A stretch of 37,140 nucleotides of DNA from Syntrophales bacterium (GTDB lineage: Bacteria; Desulfobacterota; Syntrophia; Syntrophales; CG2-30-49-12). The translations under genes and the position numbers were made by a program. The notes under the pieces were generated by a model. It was not told the DNA's origin and did not search any database. It saw only the letters and a list, made by a program, of their open reading frames with translations. The stretch lies in the NCBI GenBank assembly GCA_030018935.1, contig JASEGZ010000017.1:1-37140 (forward strand). Direction: 5' to 3'. Shown piece by piece: positions 22,793 through 32,187 of this stretch (positions are counted from its first letter, which is position 1; each line of letters begins with the position of its first letter).

Positions 22793-24862
22793 ATGAAAAA
22801 CAACTATCTGCGAAGAGCCAGAAAAAATTACGGAACGTATAAAATCAACAATCCGGTAAGAATGCAGCCGGAAGTGGAAGCAGTACTTAAAAATATCTTT
22901 GTAAAAATCGGGAAGCCCCCCTCGACGCAATTAGTCCCGGACCCATTTCAGATACAGGCACTGGAAGCGATCAAAAGGACGGATTGTCTTGTCATAGCCC
23001 CAACTGGATCTGGAAAAACGTGGATTGCCGAACAGGCGATTCTCTCCGTTTTCCGTAAAGGGGGGCGCTGCTGGTATGCCTCTCCTCTGAAAGCCCTGAC
23101 CAATGCCAAGTGGGTAGAATTTGGCGATCATTTTGAGAGCGAAAATGTGGGGATACTGACAGGGGATACCAGAGAAAACACCAATGCCCCGATCATCGTC
23201 GGTACAACGGAAATCCTGAGGAATCAGCTCTACGACGTCATGTACCAGGGTGGTGATTTAAATTGTGATCTCGTTATTTTAGACGAGGCCCATTTTCTGG
23301 GAGACAAAGACAGGGGTGTGGTCTGGGAAGAGGTCATGATCTACCTGCCGACAAGGATAAATCTCCTCCTTCTCTCTGCTACAATCGGAAATGGTCATGA
23401 GATTGCCGGATGGCTTACCTCTATACGGGGTAAGGAATGTGTGGTCGTAACAGAGAAAAAGAGACCTGTTCCCCTCTATCCATTGTTTCTCCACCCTTCC
23501 GGGAAGATCATGCCCTACCTGGAAAAGAGAAACCTTTACAGCAGGGTAAAGGAGTTTCTCGATGTGAGACGCAAAGACCATCCCCAGGGGAAAAACTCTT
23601 ACCGCTTCGGGGAAATTATCAAGGTACTGGAGAGGTTTCAACTTCTACCTGCCATCTTTTTCCTTAAATCACGAGCGGAATGTGATGCGGCGCTGAAAAA
23701 CTGCCCGGCCCGGCCTGTTCATACCGAAGACAGTATCTTCCAGCAAGACCTAAAAGAACTCCTTAACCGCTTTCCCTACCTGAAAAATCACAAACAATTG
23801 CGTTATCTAAGCATGTCACGGGTGGCAGCCCATCATGCCGGACAACTCCCCGCCTGGAAATTCCTGGTAGAAGCAATGATGAAAAAGAGTCACCTTCATG
23901 CCATCTTTGCCACGACTACTGTCGCGGCAGGCGTCAATTTCCCCGCCAGAACCATTGTTTTGTTTAACTCGGATACCTTCAACGGTCATGAATTCAGTCC
24001 CTTAAAGGGTACAGAATTCCACCAGATGACGGGCAGGGCGGGCAGGCGGGGGCAGGACGAGATCGGATTCATGCTGGCCGTTCCGGGAAGGTTCATGGAC
24101 ATCACCCACATTAAGCATCTCCTGTTCAGAGAGCCTGAAGACATCTTAAGCCAGATACGTAGCGACTTTTCCATGGTCTTGAATCTTCTTCTCTCCCAAA
24201 CACCGGAGGACATCAGAAATATCTTTGCAAAGTCCTTAGCCACCTATCAGCGTATCCACCGTCATGGGGGGAGGCATGCGCAAGAAGAAGGATTAAACCT
24301 GTGGGATGATTTCTGCAGGCATTTAGATTTCTTAAAGGTAGAAGGGTTTGTGGATGAAAACAATCGCCTTACAGAAAATGGCATCTGGGCCTCAAAATTG
24401 AGGCTGGACCAGCCCATTCTTATTGCCGAATGCTTGCGGCAACATGCCTTACCGGAAGAGGACGAGAAACTCTTGGCGGCGGCGGTTGCCCCGTTCGTCT
24501 ATGACGGAGACCATGATGTTAAGATATACGGAAAAAAGTCTTACCGAAGACTAACCCGTGCCTATAATAAAGTCATCGCCGTACTGGGGCCCCTGTCAGA
24601 GCGTATGAAAGCTGCGGGGTTTACCGTGAGCCCCCTGTTTTTTTGGACAGGTGCGTTAATATACGACTGGGCAAGAGGTGGCAACTGGGAGGAAATCATG
24701 CAGAAGATGGATATAGCCGAGGGAGATATGGCGATGCTTATCCTGAGAACTGCTGATAACCTGCGGCAGATTGCATCATTGAAAGAGACGCACCCTGAGA
24801 TGGCGGCGCTTGCCGTCAGGGCGAGAAAAGCGATTTTGAGAGAACCCGTGGTTTTTGAATAG
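22793..24862 (+). CDS. Ski2-like DExH-box helicase
   Basis: This 689-residue superfamily 2 helicase is of the Ski2/Hel308-like group. Motif I is APTGSGKTW (with a Q-motif-like PFQIQALEAI before it), motif II DEAHFLGD, motif III LSATIG, motif V TTTVAAGVNFPART and motif VI QMTGRAGRRG. The region after the two RecA domains (about residue 470 on) resembles the winged-helix and helical domains of such enzymes. The nucleic-acid substrate, RNA or DNA, cannot be told. It stands alone between two minus-strand operons. There is no strong Shine-Dalgarno; ATG 22793 is chosen because a plausible promoter ends only about 10 nt before the alternative TTG at 22766. Confidence 0.88.
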   Translation: MKNNYLRRARKNYGTYKINNPVRMQPEVEAVLKNIFVKIGKPPSTQLVPDPFQIQALEAIKRTDCLVIAPTGSGKTWIAEQAILSVFRKGGRCWYASPLKALTNAKWVEFGDHFESENVGILTGDTRENTNAPIIVGTTEILRNQLYDVMYQGGDLNCDLVILDEAHFLGDKDRGVVWEEVMIYLPTRINLLLLSATIGNGHEIAGWLTSIRGKECVVVTEKKRPVPLYPLFLHPSGKIMPYLEKRNLYSRVKEFLDVRRKDHPQGKNSYRFGEIIKVLERFQLLPAIFFLKSRAECDAALKNCPARPVHTEDSIFQQDLKELLNRFPYLKNHKQLRYLSMSRVAAHHAGQLPAWKFLVEAMMKKSHLHAIFATTTVAAGVNFPARTIVLFNSDTFNGHEFSPLKGTEFHQMTGRAGRRGQDEIGFMLAVPGRFMDITHIKHLLFREPEDILSQIRSDFSMVLNLLLSQTPEDIRNIFAKSLATYQRIHRHGGRHAQEEGLNLWDDFCRHLDFLKVEGFVDENNRLTENGIWASKLRLDQPILIAECLRQHALPEEDEKLLAAAVAPFVYDGDHDVKIYGKKSYRRLTRAYNKVIAVLGPLSERMKAAGFTVSPLFFWTGALIYDWARGGNWEEIMQKMDIAEGDMAMLILRTADNLRQIASLKETHPEMAALAVRARKAILREPVVFE

Positions 24863-24885
24863 TCCGGGGGGAGGAGATTCTTTTT

Positions 24886-24949
24886 ATGTCATAAGTCGTA
24901 CGTCGTAAGTCATAAGTCAAAAGACATACGACATAGGACTTACGACATC
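24886..24949. repeat. Heptanucleotide repeat hairpin after the helicase gene
   Basis: GTCATAA and GTCGTAA heptamers run rightwards from 24888, then AAAA, then the complementary units GACATACGACAT and GACTTACGACAT. The whole can fold into a long imperfect hairpin. Same family as 15057-15115 and 33323-33418. Confidence 0.75.
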
Positions 24950-25134
24950 GAGTGAAGGTTCGCCCCTTTTTCCTCCTCCCGGGTGGAGGCCTCCACGGGC
25001 ATTCTGTTACAATCGTGTCCCCTGATACTGCCTGCATGGCGGTTGTAGGAAACGCACTGGTTATAAACACTTAATCCACCACCTGAATGATCCTTCTCCT
25101 TTCACCTGAAGTGGATTAAGGGAACATTTGTTGC

Positions 25135-25164
25135 TTGACATTTCCATAGACAACAGGATATAAG
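25135..25164 (+). promoter_or_regulatory. Promoter of tRNA-Glu
   Basis: TTGACA (25135-25140), 18-bp spacer, TATAAG (25159-25164), about 70 bp upstream of the tRNA. Confidence 0.6.
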
Positions 25165-25235
25165 CACCAGCCTGCAGAATGTGACAGTCAGTGAGCCGTC
25201 GGATTCTAACAGAATATTTTCTTGGAATAACTCAG

Positions 25236-25308
25236 GTCCCCATCGTCTAGAGGCCCAGGACACCGGCCTTTCACGCCGGTAACCGGGGTTCGAATCCCCG
25301 TGGGGACG
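25236..25308 (+). tRNA. tRNA-Glu (anticodon TTC)
   Basis: Acceptor stem GTCCCCA pairs with TGGGGAC. The anticodon arm CCGGC-CTTTCAC-GCCGG gives anticodon TTC. The T arm is CGGGG-TTCGAAT-CCCCG. The 3' CCA is not encoded (TCT follows the discriminator G), unlike in the tRNA-Thr of this window. Confidence 0.94.
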
Positions 25309-25419
25309 TCTAATGAAGGGTTAAATACTTGCCCTAACCAGATTACCTATAATCTGACTCGTTCCCATCGTGGAGTAGCGGAGAGGAGTGAACAGCCACT
25401 AAATAGAAATCTGGTTTGT

Positions 25420-26448
25420 TTAGTAAACCTGGCCACTTAACTGGCCGCAGGCGGCGAGAATGTCGCTCCCTTTGCTGGCGCGAATGATTGCCGTGTAATG
25501 GTGTTTAATCATGATTTCCCGAAAGGTATTTACGTTTTCTTCGGACGGGGTTTTGAAGGGTGAGTGGGGGAATTCGTTAAGAGGAATAAGGTTTAACTTG
25601 CAGCGGATACCCCTGAGGAGGTGGGAGAGTCTTTCCGCATCATGAGTAGAGGCATTGATGCTTTTGATCAGGACATATTCAAAGGTAAGCATCCTTCGCC
25701 TGGGCATGGGATAGTCCCGACAGGCCTTAAGCAGTCCTTCCAGGGGGTATTTCCTGTTTATCGGCATAAGAAGACTTCTCGTTTCATTGTCCGGGGCGTT
25801 GAGGGAGACGGCGAGATTGACGCAGATATCCTTTCCCAACCTCCGGATCATCGGAGTAAGGCCACAGGTGGATATGGTAACCCTCCTCTGAGAAAATACC
25901 GGTCCCAGTTCGGAGGTGATTATCCCGAGCGCCTTCAAGGTATTTTCATAATTGTCCAGAGGCTCCCCCATCCCCATCATCACGATATTCTTGATGTCTT
26001 TTCCCTCCGGCATGTTGAACCGGAGCATGGTGATCTGTCCCGTTATTTCGGAAGGGAGGAGATTTCTCCGGAAACCATGCTTACCCGTCAGGCAGAAACT
26101 GCAGGCCATCCTGCATCCGGCCTGGGTGGAAACGCAGACCGTCCAGTGGTTCTTTCCGGGAATGAGGACGCTTTCGATAAAGAGACCATCCTCTAACTTA
26201 AAGAGGATCTTCTTGGTACCGTCCTGGGAGGTCTGGATCTTTACGATTTCCGGTTGGCCGATCCTGGCAATCTCGCTGAGTCTGGTTCTGAAATCCCCGG
26301 CAAGGCTGGTCATTTCCCCGAAGGTGGTGGCCCCATGTTGGTAGAGCCATTTCACGATCTGTTTTGCCCTGTATTTCTCCTTGCCGAGGGAGGCGATAAA
26401 TACCTCGATCTCTGCGAGAGACAGATCTTTCAGGTTCGGCTTATCCAT
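25420..26448 (-). CDS. rlmN: 23S rRNA (adenine-2503-C2)-methyltransferase RlmN
   Basis: This 342-residue radical SAM enzyme methylates C2 of A2503 in 23S rRNA and of A37 in some tRNAs. The cluster-binding motif is CRMACSFC. The two catalytic cysteines of the dual-Cys mechanism are visible in WTVCVSTQ and near the C-terminus in [19 protein letters not shown] is also typical. The C-terminal Cys points to RlmN; Cfr-like resistance enzymes share the architecture but have different flanking motifs. The start overlaps the end of the isocitrate dehydrogenase gene by 8 bp, so it is the last gene of an acn-icd-rlmN operon. Confidence 0.95.
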   Translation of the reverse strand: MDKPNLKDLSLAEIEVFIASLGKEKYRAKQIVKWLYQHGATTFGEMTSLAGDFRTRLSEIARIGQPEIVKIQTSQDGTKKILFKLEDGLFIESVLIPGKNHWTVCVSTQAGCRMACSFCLTGKHGFRRNLLPSEITGQITMLRFNMPEGKDIKNIVMMGMGEPLDNYENTLKALGIITSELGPVFSQRRVTISTCGLTPMIRRLGKDICVNLAVSLNAPDNETRSLLMPINRKYPLEGLLKACRDYPMPRRRMLTFEYVLIKSINASTHDAERLSHLLRGIRCKLNLIPLNEFPHSPFKTPSEENVNTFREIMIKHHYTAIIRASKGSDILAACGQLSGQVY

Positions 26449-27664
26449 TCAGCTTCTTTTGCAGGCAGCCGGCAACGGCATCAATAAATGCTTCCGTATC
26501 CACTTTTTTATTGTTGGGGCTTTTGTCGGCCACGAGGATAAGGTCACCGGTCATGGCGCCCGTCTCCACGGTCTCCCTGGCCGCCTCTTCTAATTTGTCG
26601 GCAAAAGAAACAACTTCAGGCGTTCCATCCAGTTCACCACGCTTGCGAAGACACCCTGACCAGGCAAAGATAATCGCCATGGAGTTGGTAGAGGTTTCTT
26701 CTCCTTTCCTGTATCTGTAGTAGTGTTTCTGAACCGTGCCATGGGCGGCCTCGTACTCGAAATACCCGTGGGGAGAAACCAGAACAGAGGTCATCATGGC
26801 CAGGCTCCCGCAGGCTCCCGCAATCATATCGGACATCACGTCGCCGTCATAGTTTTTAAGTGCCCAGAGGATCCCCCCCTCTGACTTCATGATCCTGGCC
26901 ACGGCATCGTCAATGAGGGTGAAAAAGTAAGAGGTTCCCGCTTCCTGAAATTTTGCTCTCCAGTTTTTTTCGTACTCTGTGGCAAATATATCTCGGAAGC
27001 GGGCATCGTAGGTCTTGGAGATGGTATCCTTGGCGCTGAACCATAGGTCAATCTTCTGATCAAGGGCAAAGGTGAAGCAGGCCCTGGCAAAACTCTCTAT
27101 GGATTCATCTGTATTGTGGATGCCCTGAATAATTCCCGGCCCTGTGAATTCTTTGATCGTTTGCCTGATCGGTTTACCGCCGCCGGCGGGGGTGAAGATG
27201 ATCTCTGCTTTTCCTGCCCCTGTTATCCGCATCTCCGTATTGGCGTATACATCACCGTAGGCATGTCGTCCTATGGTGATCGGCCTCTTCCAGGTGGATA
27301 CGGAAGGCCGGATATTTTTTACGAGGATCGGTTTCCTGAACACCGTCCCGTCAAGCATCTCCCTGATCGTCGCATTGGGACTCTTCCATGGTTTCTTCAA
27401 ACCGTACTCTCTGACGCGATCTCCGTTGGGGGTGATCGTCGCACACTTGACGCCTACGCCATACCTCATGATTGCCTTTGCCGCATCGGCTGTGACCTGG
27501 TCGGAAGTCTCATCACGGTGCCTTATATGAAGGTCGTAATATGCGATCTTCATGTCCAGATGGTGAAGGAGCAGTTTCTCCTTCACCATTCCCCACATGA
27601 CCCTTGCCATCTCGTCACCGCCGATCTCGACGATGGTGGATTTTACCTTTATTTTTCCCGGCAT
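26441..27664 (-). CDS. icd: NADP-type isocitrate dehydrogenase (eukaryote-like subfamily)
   Basis: This 407-residue enzyme decarboxylates isocitrate to 2-oxoglutarate. It belongs to the homodimeric subfamily that also contains the animal and fungal NADP enzymes: [48 protein letters not shown] and [11 protein letters not shown] are nearly as in those proteins (quoted in short pieces). The phosphate-binding and substrate Ser/Arg positions are present. Coenzyme preference for NADP is inferred from the subfamily. It lies 56 bp after aconitase and overlaps rlmN by 8 bp. Together with aconitase it makes 2-oxoglutarate from citrate. Confidence 0.93.
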   Translation of the reverse strand: MPGKIKVKSTIVEIGGDEMARVMWGMVKEKLLLHHLDMKIAYYDLHIRHRDETSDQVTADAAKAIMRYGVGVKCATITPNGDRVREYGLKKPWKSPNATIREMLDGTVFRKPILVKNIRPSVSTWKRPITIGRHAYGDVYANTEMRITGAGKAEIIFTPAGGGKPIRQTIKEFTGPGIIQGIHNTDESIESFARACFTFALDQKIDLWFSAKDTISKTYDARFRDIFATEYEKNWRAKFQEAGTSYFFTLIDDAVARIMKSEGGILWALKNYDGDVMSDMIAGACGSLAMMTSVLVSPHGYFEYEAAHGTVQKHYYRYRKGEETSTNSMAIIFAWSGCLRKRGELDGTPEVVSFADKLEEAARETVETGAMTGDLILVADKSPNNKKVDTEAFIDAVAGCLQKKLNG

Positions 27665-27720
27665 GAAACTGTTTTCTCCCGTAGCGCAGACCCGCCGTCA
27701 GCACCCGCCGAAGCCCGTTT

Positions 27721-29649
27721 CTAAAGGTTGAGGATACCGCCTGCCAGTAGTATTTTTTTCTGTCTGGCGGAGATGTCACAGATGACCTCGAAAGACGTTC
27801 CTTGCGACAGATTTTTAACAGTTATCTTTCCGTCTTCTTCAATCATCCTTTTAATGTCCGGTATCTCCTGGCTGTCTCCCTGCTCGAGACGATTGTAATC
27901 CCCTTCGCCCTTAAATGTGAGGGGAACAATGCCGAAATTGATCAGGTTTGCCGCATGAATCCTTTCAAATGATCTGGCAATGACAGCCTTTACGCCTAAG
28001 AACATGGGGCAGATGGCGGCATGTTCTCTTGATGAACCCTGTCCGTAGGAAAGCCCGGCCACGATGATATTGTGTTTCCCCTCATCTCTTGCTTTTTTCG
28101 CCCGTGCGGGGAAGTTTTTGTCCAGGAGATCAAAAACGAATTCGGCATATTTAGGTATATTGGAGCGGTACTTCATCCTGTCACCGGCGGGGATGATATG
28201 ATCGGTGGTAATGTTATCCCCTGCCTTGATGGCGACCACACCGGCAATCGTTTCGGGGAGAGGATGGCTTTTGGGTGGCGGGCCGATATTCGGCCCCCTG
28301 TATATCTCGACGGTCGTTGGTTCCTGCGTATCACCGGGCTTGATGATCATCCTGTCGTCAATATAGAAACGTTCCGGCATTCTGATCTCCGGGTAGGGGA
28401 TACCGAGGTCGCGCGGATCGGTGAACCTGCCTGTGAGTGCGGCGGCAGCAGCGGTTTCGGGACTCACAAGATAGACATCGGCGTCCCTTGTACCCGACCT
28501 GCCGGGAAAGTTTCTGTTCGATGTCCTCAGCGAAACGGCTTTCCCCTGGGGGCTCTGGCTATTGCCGATGCAGAAACCGCAGGCATTTTCCGCGAGTCTC
28601 GCCCCGGCGGCGATCATGTCGGCAAGGTAACCGTCTCGGAGAAGATTCTCCAGAACCTGTCTGGAACCAGGTGCAACGACGAGGCTGACTCCCGGGCGTG
28701 CCGCCTTCCCCCGCAGGATCATGGCTGCCGTCGCCAGATCCCTGTAGGAAGAGTTTGTACAGCTCCCGATACAGACCTGATTCACCTCAATTTCGCCCAC
28801 ATCCCTGACAGCGCTGATGTTATCGGGGCTATGCGGCCTTGCGGTGAGTGGCGCCAGTTCCGACAGATTGATATCCACAATCCGGTGGTATGCGGCATCC
28901 GGGTCGGCCTTAATCTCTACCCAATCCATTTCCCGTTGCTGTGCCTTCAGGAAAAGCGCTGTCATCTCATCGCTGGGGAAAATGGAGGTGGTCACACCGC
29001 ATTCCGCCCCCATGTTGGCGATCGTTGCCCTCTCCGGCACCGAAAGGGTGGCGGTCCCTTCACCTCCGTATTCAAAAACACAACCCACGTTTCCCTTTGT
29101 GGTGAATAACTCCAGGACCTTAAGGACGATATCCTTTGCCGAGACCCAGGGGGGGAGTTTACCAGTGAGGACGATCTTGACCACGTAAGGGCAGGTGAAA
29201 TAGAATGGCTCACCTGCCATGGCGAGGGCCACATCAAGCCCACCTGCACCGAGGGCAAGCATCCCGAGAGCCCCGCCTGTTGGGGTATGACTATCAGAAC
29301 CAATCAGGGTCTTTCCTGGTTTTCCAAACCTCTCAAGATGTACCTGATGGCAGATGCCGTTTCCCGGTCTTGAGAGGTAAATACCATACTTTTGCGCTAC
29401 ACTCTGAAGGTACCGGTGGTCGTCTGCATTCTCAAACCCGATCTGGACGGTGTTATGATCAATATAACTTACCGCTAATTCGGTTTTGACCCTTGGGATA
29501 TTCAGCGACTCGAACTGTAGGTAGGCCATTGTTCCTGTGGCATCCTGGGTTAAGGTCTGATCAATCCTGATACCTATCTCTTCTCCGGGGATAAATCTGC
29601 CGGAGAGGAGATGTGCCTCGATGATTTTTTCTGTGATTGTTTTGCCCAT
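27721..29649 (-). CDS. Aconitate hydratase (short Geobacter-like type)
   Basis: This enzyme of about 642 residues isomerises citrate and isocitrate through a 4Fe-4S cluster. The ligands are in IGSCTNSS and CGFCIG. RIDQTLTQDATGTMAYLQFE (20 residues), GSDSHTPTGGALG and the swivel-domain YGQGSSREHAA are present. It is shorter than AcnA or AcnB and fits the putative-aconitase family of deltaproteobacteria. The frame is open to GTG 29694, but family alignment favours the ATG at 29649 (MGKTITEKIIEAHL), with AGAGAG 9 nt upstream. The ATG at 29685 is an alternative. A palindrome AGAGCATGCTCT (29651-29662) covers that ribosome-binding region. Confidence 0.9.
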   Translation of the reverse strand: MGKTITEKIIEAHLLSGRFIPGEEIGIRIDQTLTQDATGTMAYLQFESLNIPRVKTELAVSYIDHNTVQIGFENADDHRYLQSVAQKYGIYLSRPGNGICHQVHLERFGKPGKTLIGSDSHTPTGGALGMLALGAGGLDVALAMAGEPFYFTCPYVVKIVLTGKLPPWVSAKDIVLKVLELFTTKGNVGCVFEYGGEGTATLSVPERATIANMGAECGVTTSIFPSDEMTALFLKAQQREMDWVEIKADPDAAYHRIVDINLSELAPLTARPHSPDNISAVRDVGEIEVNQVCIGSCTNSSYRDLATAAMILRGKAARPGVSLVVAPGSRQVLENLLRDGYLADMIAAGARLAENACGFCIGNSQSPQGKAVSLRTSNRNFPGRSGTRDADVYLVSPETAAAAALTGRFTDPRDLGIPYPEIRMPERFYIDDRMIIKPGDTQEPTTVEIYRGPNIGPPPKSHPLPETIAGVVAIKAGDNITTDHIIPAGDRMKYRSNIPKYAEFVFDLLDKNFPARAKKARDEGKHNIIVAGLSYGQGSSREHAAICPMFLGVKAVIARSFERIHAANLINFGIVPLTFKGEGDYNRLEQGDSQEIPDIKRMIEEDGKITVKNLSQGTSFEVICDISARQKKILLAGGILNL

Positions 29650-29696
29650 AAGAGCATGCTCTCTTGTTTGATCTCCTTTGGCCATCTGGGGCACAA

Positions 29697-29733
29697 CTCA
29701 GGAGTCAGGAGTCAGAAGTCAGGAGCCAGAATC
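29697..29733. repeat. Heptamer array (GTCAGGA type)
   Basis: Four to five iterations of a 7-mer (GTCAGGA, GTCAGGA, GTCAGAA, GTCAGGA, then GCCAGAA) lie just upstream of the aconitase gene. A decayed relative is at 11439. Confidence 0.75.
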
Positions 29734-29786
29734 AAGAGGAGGTAAGAAGAATATACAAGGCAGAAGAATAAATCAATAAAAATAGA

Positions 29787-29812
29787 AAAGGGGCGGCTGA
29801 AACCACCCCTTT
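29787..29812 (-). terminator. Intrinsic terminator of the LysM/NlpC-P60 gene
   Basis: On the minus strand AAAGGGGTGG pairs with CCGCCCCTTT (one T-G pair) across the loop TTTCAG. T-rich sequence (TTCTATTTTTATT) follows. It lies 31 bp beyond the stop codon of the peptidase gene. Confidence 0.75.
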
Positions 29813-29843
29813 GGAAACTCTCTTCTATGGTAAGAACAGTGAC

Positions 29844-30821
29844 CTAAACCTCACCCTCACCATCCAGTCCTTTTACCCGTACAGCCCTGATAAAACGCTT
29901 ATCAAAGTAAGGCGATTCCAGGCTATCTACTCTTACCTCTCTGTTCCGAAAAGACGCATGGATAAATTTATTGTTTCCAATATAGATCCCCACATGGCCA
30001 ACCGGCCGCCGGGTATTGAAGAAGACCAGATCACCTTCCTCCAGTTCATTTCTCGGCACGCGCTTACCCACGTAGGACTGTTCACGGGCCGTCCTGGGGA
30101 GGTTGATACCAAAAAACTGATATATCTTTCTTACGAATGCGGAACAATCAATGCCTCTAATCGAGGAACCACCAAAACGATAAGGTGCGCCGAGGAAACC
30201 TTTTACCACCCTCACAAATAATTCTCGTTCATTGAAGTCACTCCATTTACCGAGGAGTTCCGTGTTAGCCTCTTCGTCTTTTCCCACTTCTCTCCCGTCA
30301 TCTTCCCCGACATCCTCACCGTCATCTTCAATTTCACCTTCCGATGCTGCTATTTCTCTTGTATCATTGATAGCATTTTTTGTCGCCCCTTCCATTCTGA
30401 TTACGGGCTTTGATAGGACGAGCATCTGTCCGATCTTTAAGTGATGGGTACGGAGGTGGTTCGTTCTTTTGATCTCTTTCACTGAAAGACCGGTCTTTTT
30501 TGCAATGCTAAAAAGGGTATCCCCTTTTTCCACAAGATAAGATTCCGTTTTGATGGAAGGCAACGTCCTGCATTTTGCTATTTTCTTTCTCTTTGCTTGT
30601 TCAGGGATGGTGAGAATTTGATTGGGTCTGAGGGCATCGCTTTTGAGGTTATTGGCTTCTTTTAAAGCCTGCGTGTTTACACCCAATTTCTTTGAAATTT
30701 TGGAAAGGGTATCGCCACGCTTGACTCTATAGAGTTCCTTTGCAAGTCCCTCCTGGTAAATTCCAAACGACAAGAACAGGACAATCAGTCCCATCCATAG
30801 GAAAATCCGCCGTTTCATCAT
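29844..30821 (-). CDS. LysM-NlpC/P60 cell-wall hydrolase
   Basis: This 325-residue exported protein has a signal peptide (KRRIFLWMGLIVLFLSFG). Two LysM domains bind peptidoglycan (YRVKRGDTLSKISKKLGV and YLVEKGDTLFSIAKKTGL). An acidic linker follows (EIEDDGEDVGEDDGREVG). The C-terminal NlpC/P60 endopeptidase domain has the catalytic Cys in GIDCSAFVRK and His in RPVGHVGIYIG. It probably cuts murein peptides in the periplasm. The frame extends upstream, but AAGGAGG 7 nt ahead of the ATG at 30821 sets the start. It is divergent from mtgA and ends at an intrinsic terminator, so it is monocistronic. Confidence 0.92.
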   Translation of the reverse strand: MMKRRIFLWMGLIVLFLSFGIYQEGLAKELYRVKRGDTLSKISKKLGVNTQALKEANNLKSDALRPNQILTIPEQAKRKKIAKCRTLPSIKTESYLVEKGDTLFSIAKKTGLSVKEIKRTNHLRTHHLKIGQMLVLSKPVIRMEGATKNAINDTREIAASEGEIEDDGEDVGEDDGREVGKDEEANTELLGKWSDFNERELFVRVVKGFLGAPYRFGGSSIRGIDCSAFVRKIYQFFGINLPRTAREQSYVGKRVPRNELEEGDLVFFNTRRPVGHVGIYIGNNKFIHASFRNREVRVDSLESPYFDKRFIRAVRVKGLDGEGEV

Positions 30822-30923
30822 GAAGTACCTCCTTATTTTATTCGGGGGCTCCCCCACTTTTGCAACGGTGTACAGATTTTGACAATGGATGACAAACTGC
30901 ACACTATCACTACTTTTGTTGTC

Positions 30924-30952
30924 TACTTATAAAAAATATTCTCATAAGTCAA
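30924..30952 (-). promoter_or_regulatory. Possible promoter of the LysM/NlpC-P60 gene
   Basis: On the minus strand TTGACT (complement of 30947-30952) is followed after 17 bp by TAAGTA, or after 15 bp by TATAAG. It lies about 105 bp upstream of the start codon. Confidence 0.3.
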
Positions 30953-31075
30953 GCTTATTTTTTTGATATTTTTTAGTACTCAAGAAATGGAATCTCAAGG
31001 CTTTTAAAATTCCGCAAGATAGGATATATGATAGGCAAGCATTCAGGTGATTTTGGGGAGAAGTAGTATATCGCT

Positions 31076-31966
31076 GTGATTAAAAAATCGTTTGTCATTA
31101 CCGCGTTCCTTCTCATCCTGGTCCTCTTCGGGAATATCGGCCTGTATCTTGTTTATCCCGATGTGTCAAAATTGAAGAAATGGCGCCCGAAGAAGACCGC
31201 CTTCATGGAATATCAGGAAAAAGAGTGGCTGAAACAGGGGAAGAAGAAAAAGATAAAATATAAATGGGCGCCTCTGTCGAAGATATCTCCTTATCTAATC
31301 AAGGCGGTAATTATCGCGGAGGATGATAAGTTCTGGTCGCATGAGGGTTTTGACTTCGAGGCCATGCAAAAGGCCATAGAAAAAGATATTAAAAAGAAGA
31401 GGTTCAAGGCCGGGGGGAGTACCATAAGCCAGCAACTGGCAAAGAATCTTTACCTGTCTCCGGCAAAGAATCCTGTACGTAAATTGAAGGAAGCCATCCT
31501 CACATGGAGGATCGAGAGAACCCTTTCCAAGAAAAGGATCATCGAACTCTACCTGAACGTGGCGGAATGGGGAGATGGCCTGTTTGGTATCGAGACAGCC
31601 GCCCGTCATTATCTTGGGAAAGGCGCTGCATCACTTACCGCTCTCGAGGCCGCAGAGCTTGCCTCCGTGCTTCCCAATCCGAGACGGTATAAGCCCACCG
31701 GGCTGTCAGGATATGTAAGGAGCCGTTCGGCAAGGATCTATAAGATCATGGTAAAAAGAGGCATCGTGATCCCGGAGTATGAAGAAGTGATGGATGAACT
31801 CGATAAGGAAGCAGTAGAGGATCAAGAAGACCTCAATGAACAGCAAGAATCAGGCAGTCAGGAGGATGTTGGTGGTATATCTAATGCGGTTGACAGGGGG
31901 CGCATGGGTGGACAAGCAGATAATCCACAGACGGCCCCTGATGAAACGCACGTAACGATTCCATAA
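31076..31966 (+). CDS. mtgA: Monofunctional peptidoglycan glycosyltransferase
   Basis: This 296-residue GT51 enzyme polymerises lipid II into glycan strands and has no transpeptidase domain. A single N-terminal membrane anchor (KKSFVITAFLLILVLFGNIG) holds it in the inner membrane. The GT51 motifs are visible: the catalytic Glu in IIAEDDKFWSHEGFD, GGSTISQQLAKNL, RKLKEAILTWRIE and ELYLNVAEWGDG. The last 45 residues are an acidic and polar tail (EEVMDELDKEAVEDQEDL), which adds length over the usual 230-240. The start is GTG 31076. A GGGGAG lies about 15 nt upstream, farther than ideal, and no better start exists. Confidence 0.93.
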   Translation: MIKKSFVITAFLLILVLFGNIGLYLVYPDVSKLKKWRPKKTAFMEYQEKEWLKQGKKKKIKYKWAPLSKISPYLIKAVIIAEDDKFWSHEGFDFEAMQKAIEKDIKKKRFKAGGSTISQQLAKNLYLSPAKNPVRKLKEAILTWRIERTLSKKRIIELYLNVAEWGDGLFGIETAARHYLGKGAASLTALEAAELASVLPNPRRYKPTGLSGYVRSRSARIYKIMVKRGIVIPEYEEVMDELDKEAVEDQEDLNEQQESGSQEDVGGISNAVDRGRMGGQADNPQTAPDETHVTIP

Positions 31967-32003
31967 ACAGGTGATTATTCGTGGCTGAACCGGTACATTT
32001 ACT

Positions 32004-32142
32004 GTAACTACTCAAGTTAATAGGGGCAAAGGCACATATTGGGGACAGATTTGAAATCTGTCCCCACGTTTTGCCTATTTGCTGCTTAACTTCCTGATTA
32101 AACTGCTAAGCATTGTGCCTCTGTGCCTACCTGAATAGTTAC
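32004..32142. repeat. MITE-like element, copy B (139 bp, inverted relative to copy A)
   Basis: Ends GTAACTACTCAAG (32004-32016) and CCTGAATAGTTAC (32130-32142) match those of 8938-9119. The interior GCTGCTTAACTTCC and ATTAAACTGCTAAGCAT is the reverse complement of copy A's interior, so the two copies are oppositely oriented. Copy B has fewer GAGGCACA units and carries the GGGGAC palindrome at 32041-32065 within it. Confidence 0.75.
32041..32065. repeat. Palindrome GGGGACAGATTT...AAATCTGTCCCC
   Basis: Perfect inverted repeat of 12 bp around a central G, with the same plan as the palindrome after lon (4711-4735). It lies inside MITE-like copy B and is absent from copy A, which suggests insertion of one repeat into another. 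Confidence 0.75.
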
Positions 32143-32187
32143 CATCTATTTATTCCCATAACTTAATAAATATGGAGGTTAGTTCAG

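Larger units (their letters stand above)
24863..25235. other. 373-bp intergenic stretch with repeats, inverted repeat and tRNA promoter
   Basis: No gene is supported here. It holds the heptamer hairpin at 24886-24949, an inverted repeat TTAATCCAC (25071-25079) / GTGGATTAA (25111-25119) enclosing two CACCTGAA repeats, and the promoter of tRNA-Glu at 25135-25164. The inverted repeat could be an operator or structured RNA; its role is unknown. Confidence 0.6.

Noticed and set aside
28072-29109. A 345-codon plus-strand frame over the aconitase gene.
   Set aside because: It is antisense to an intact aconitase with all cluster ligands; it is an artefact of codon bias.
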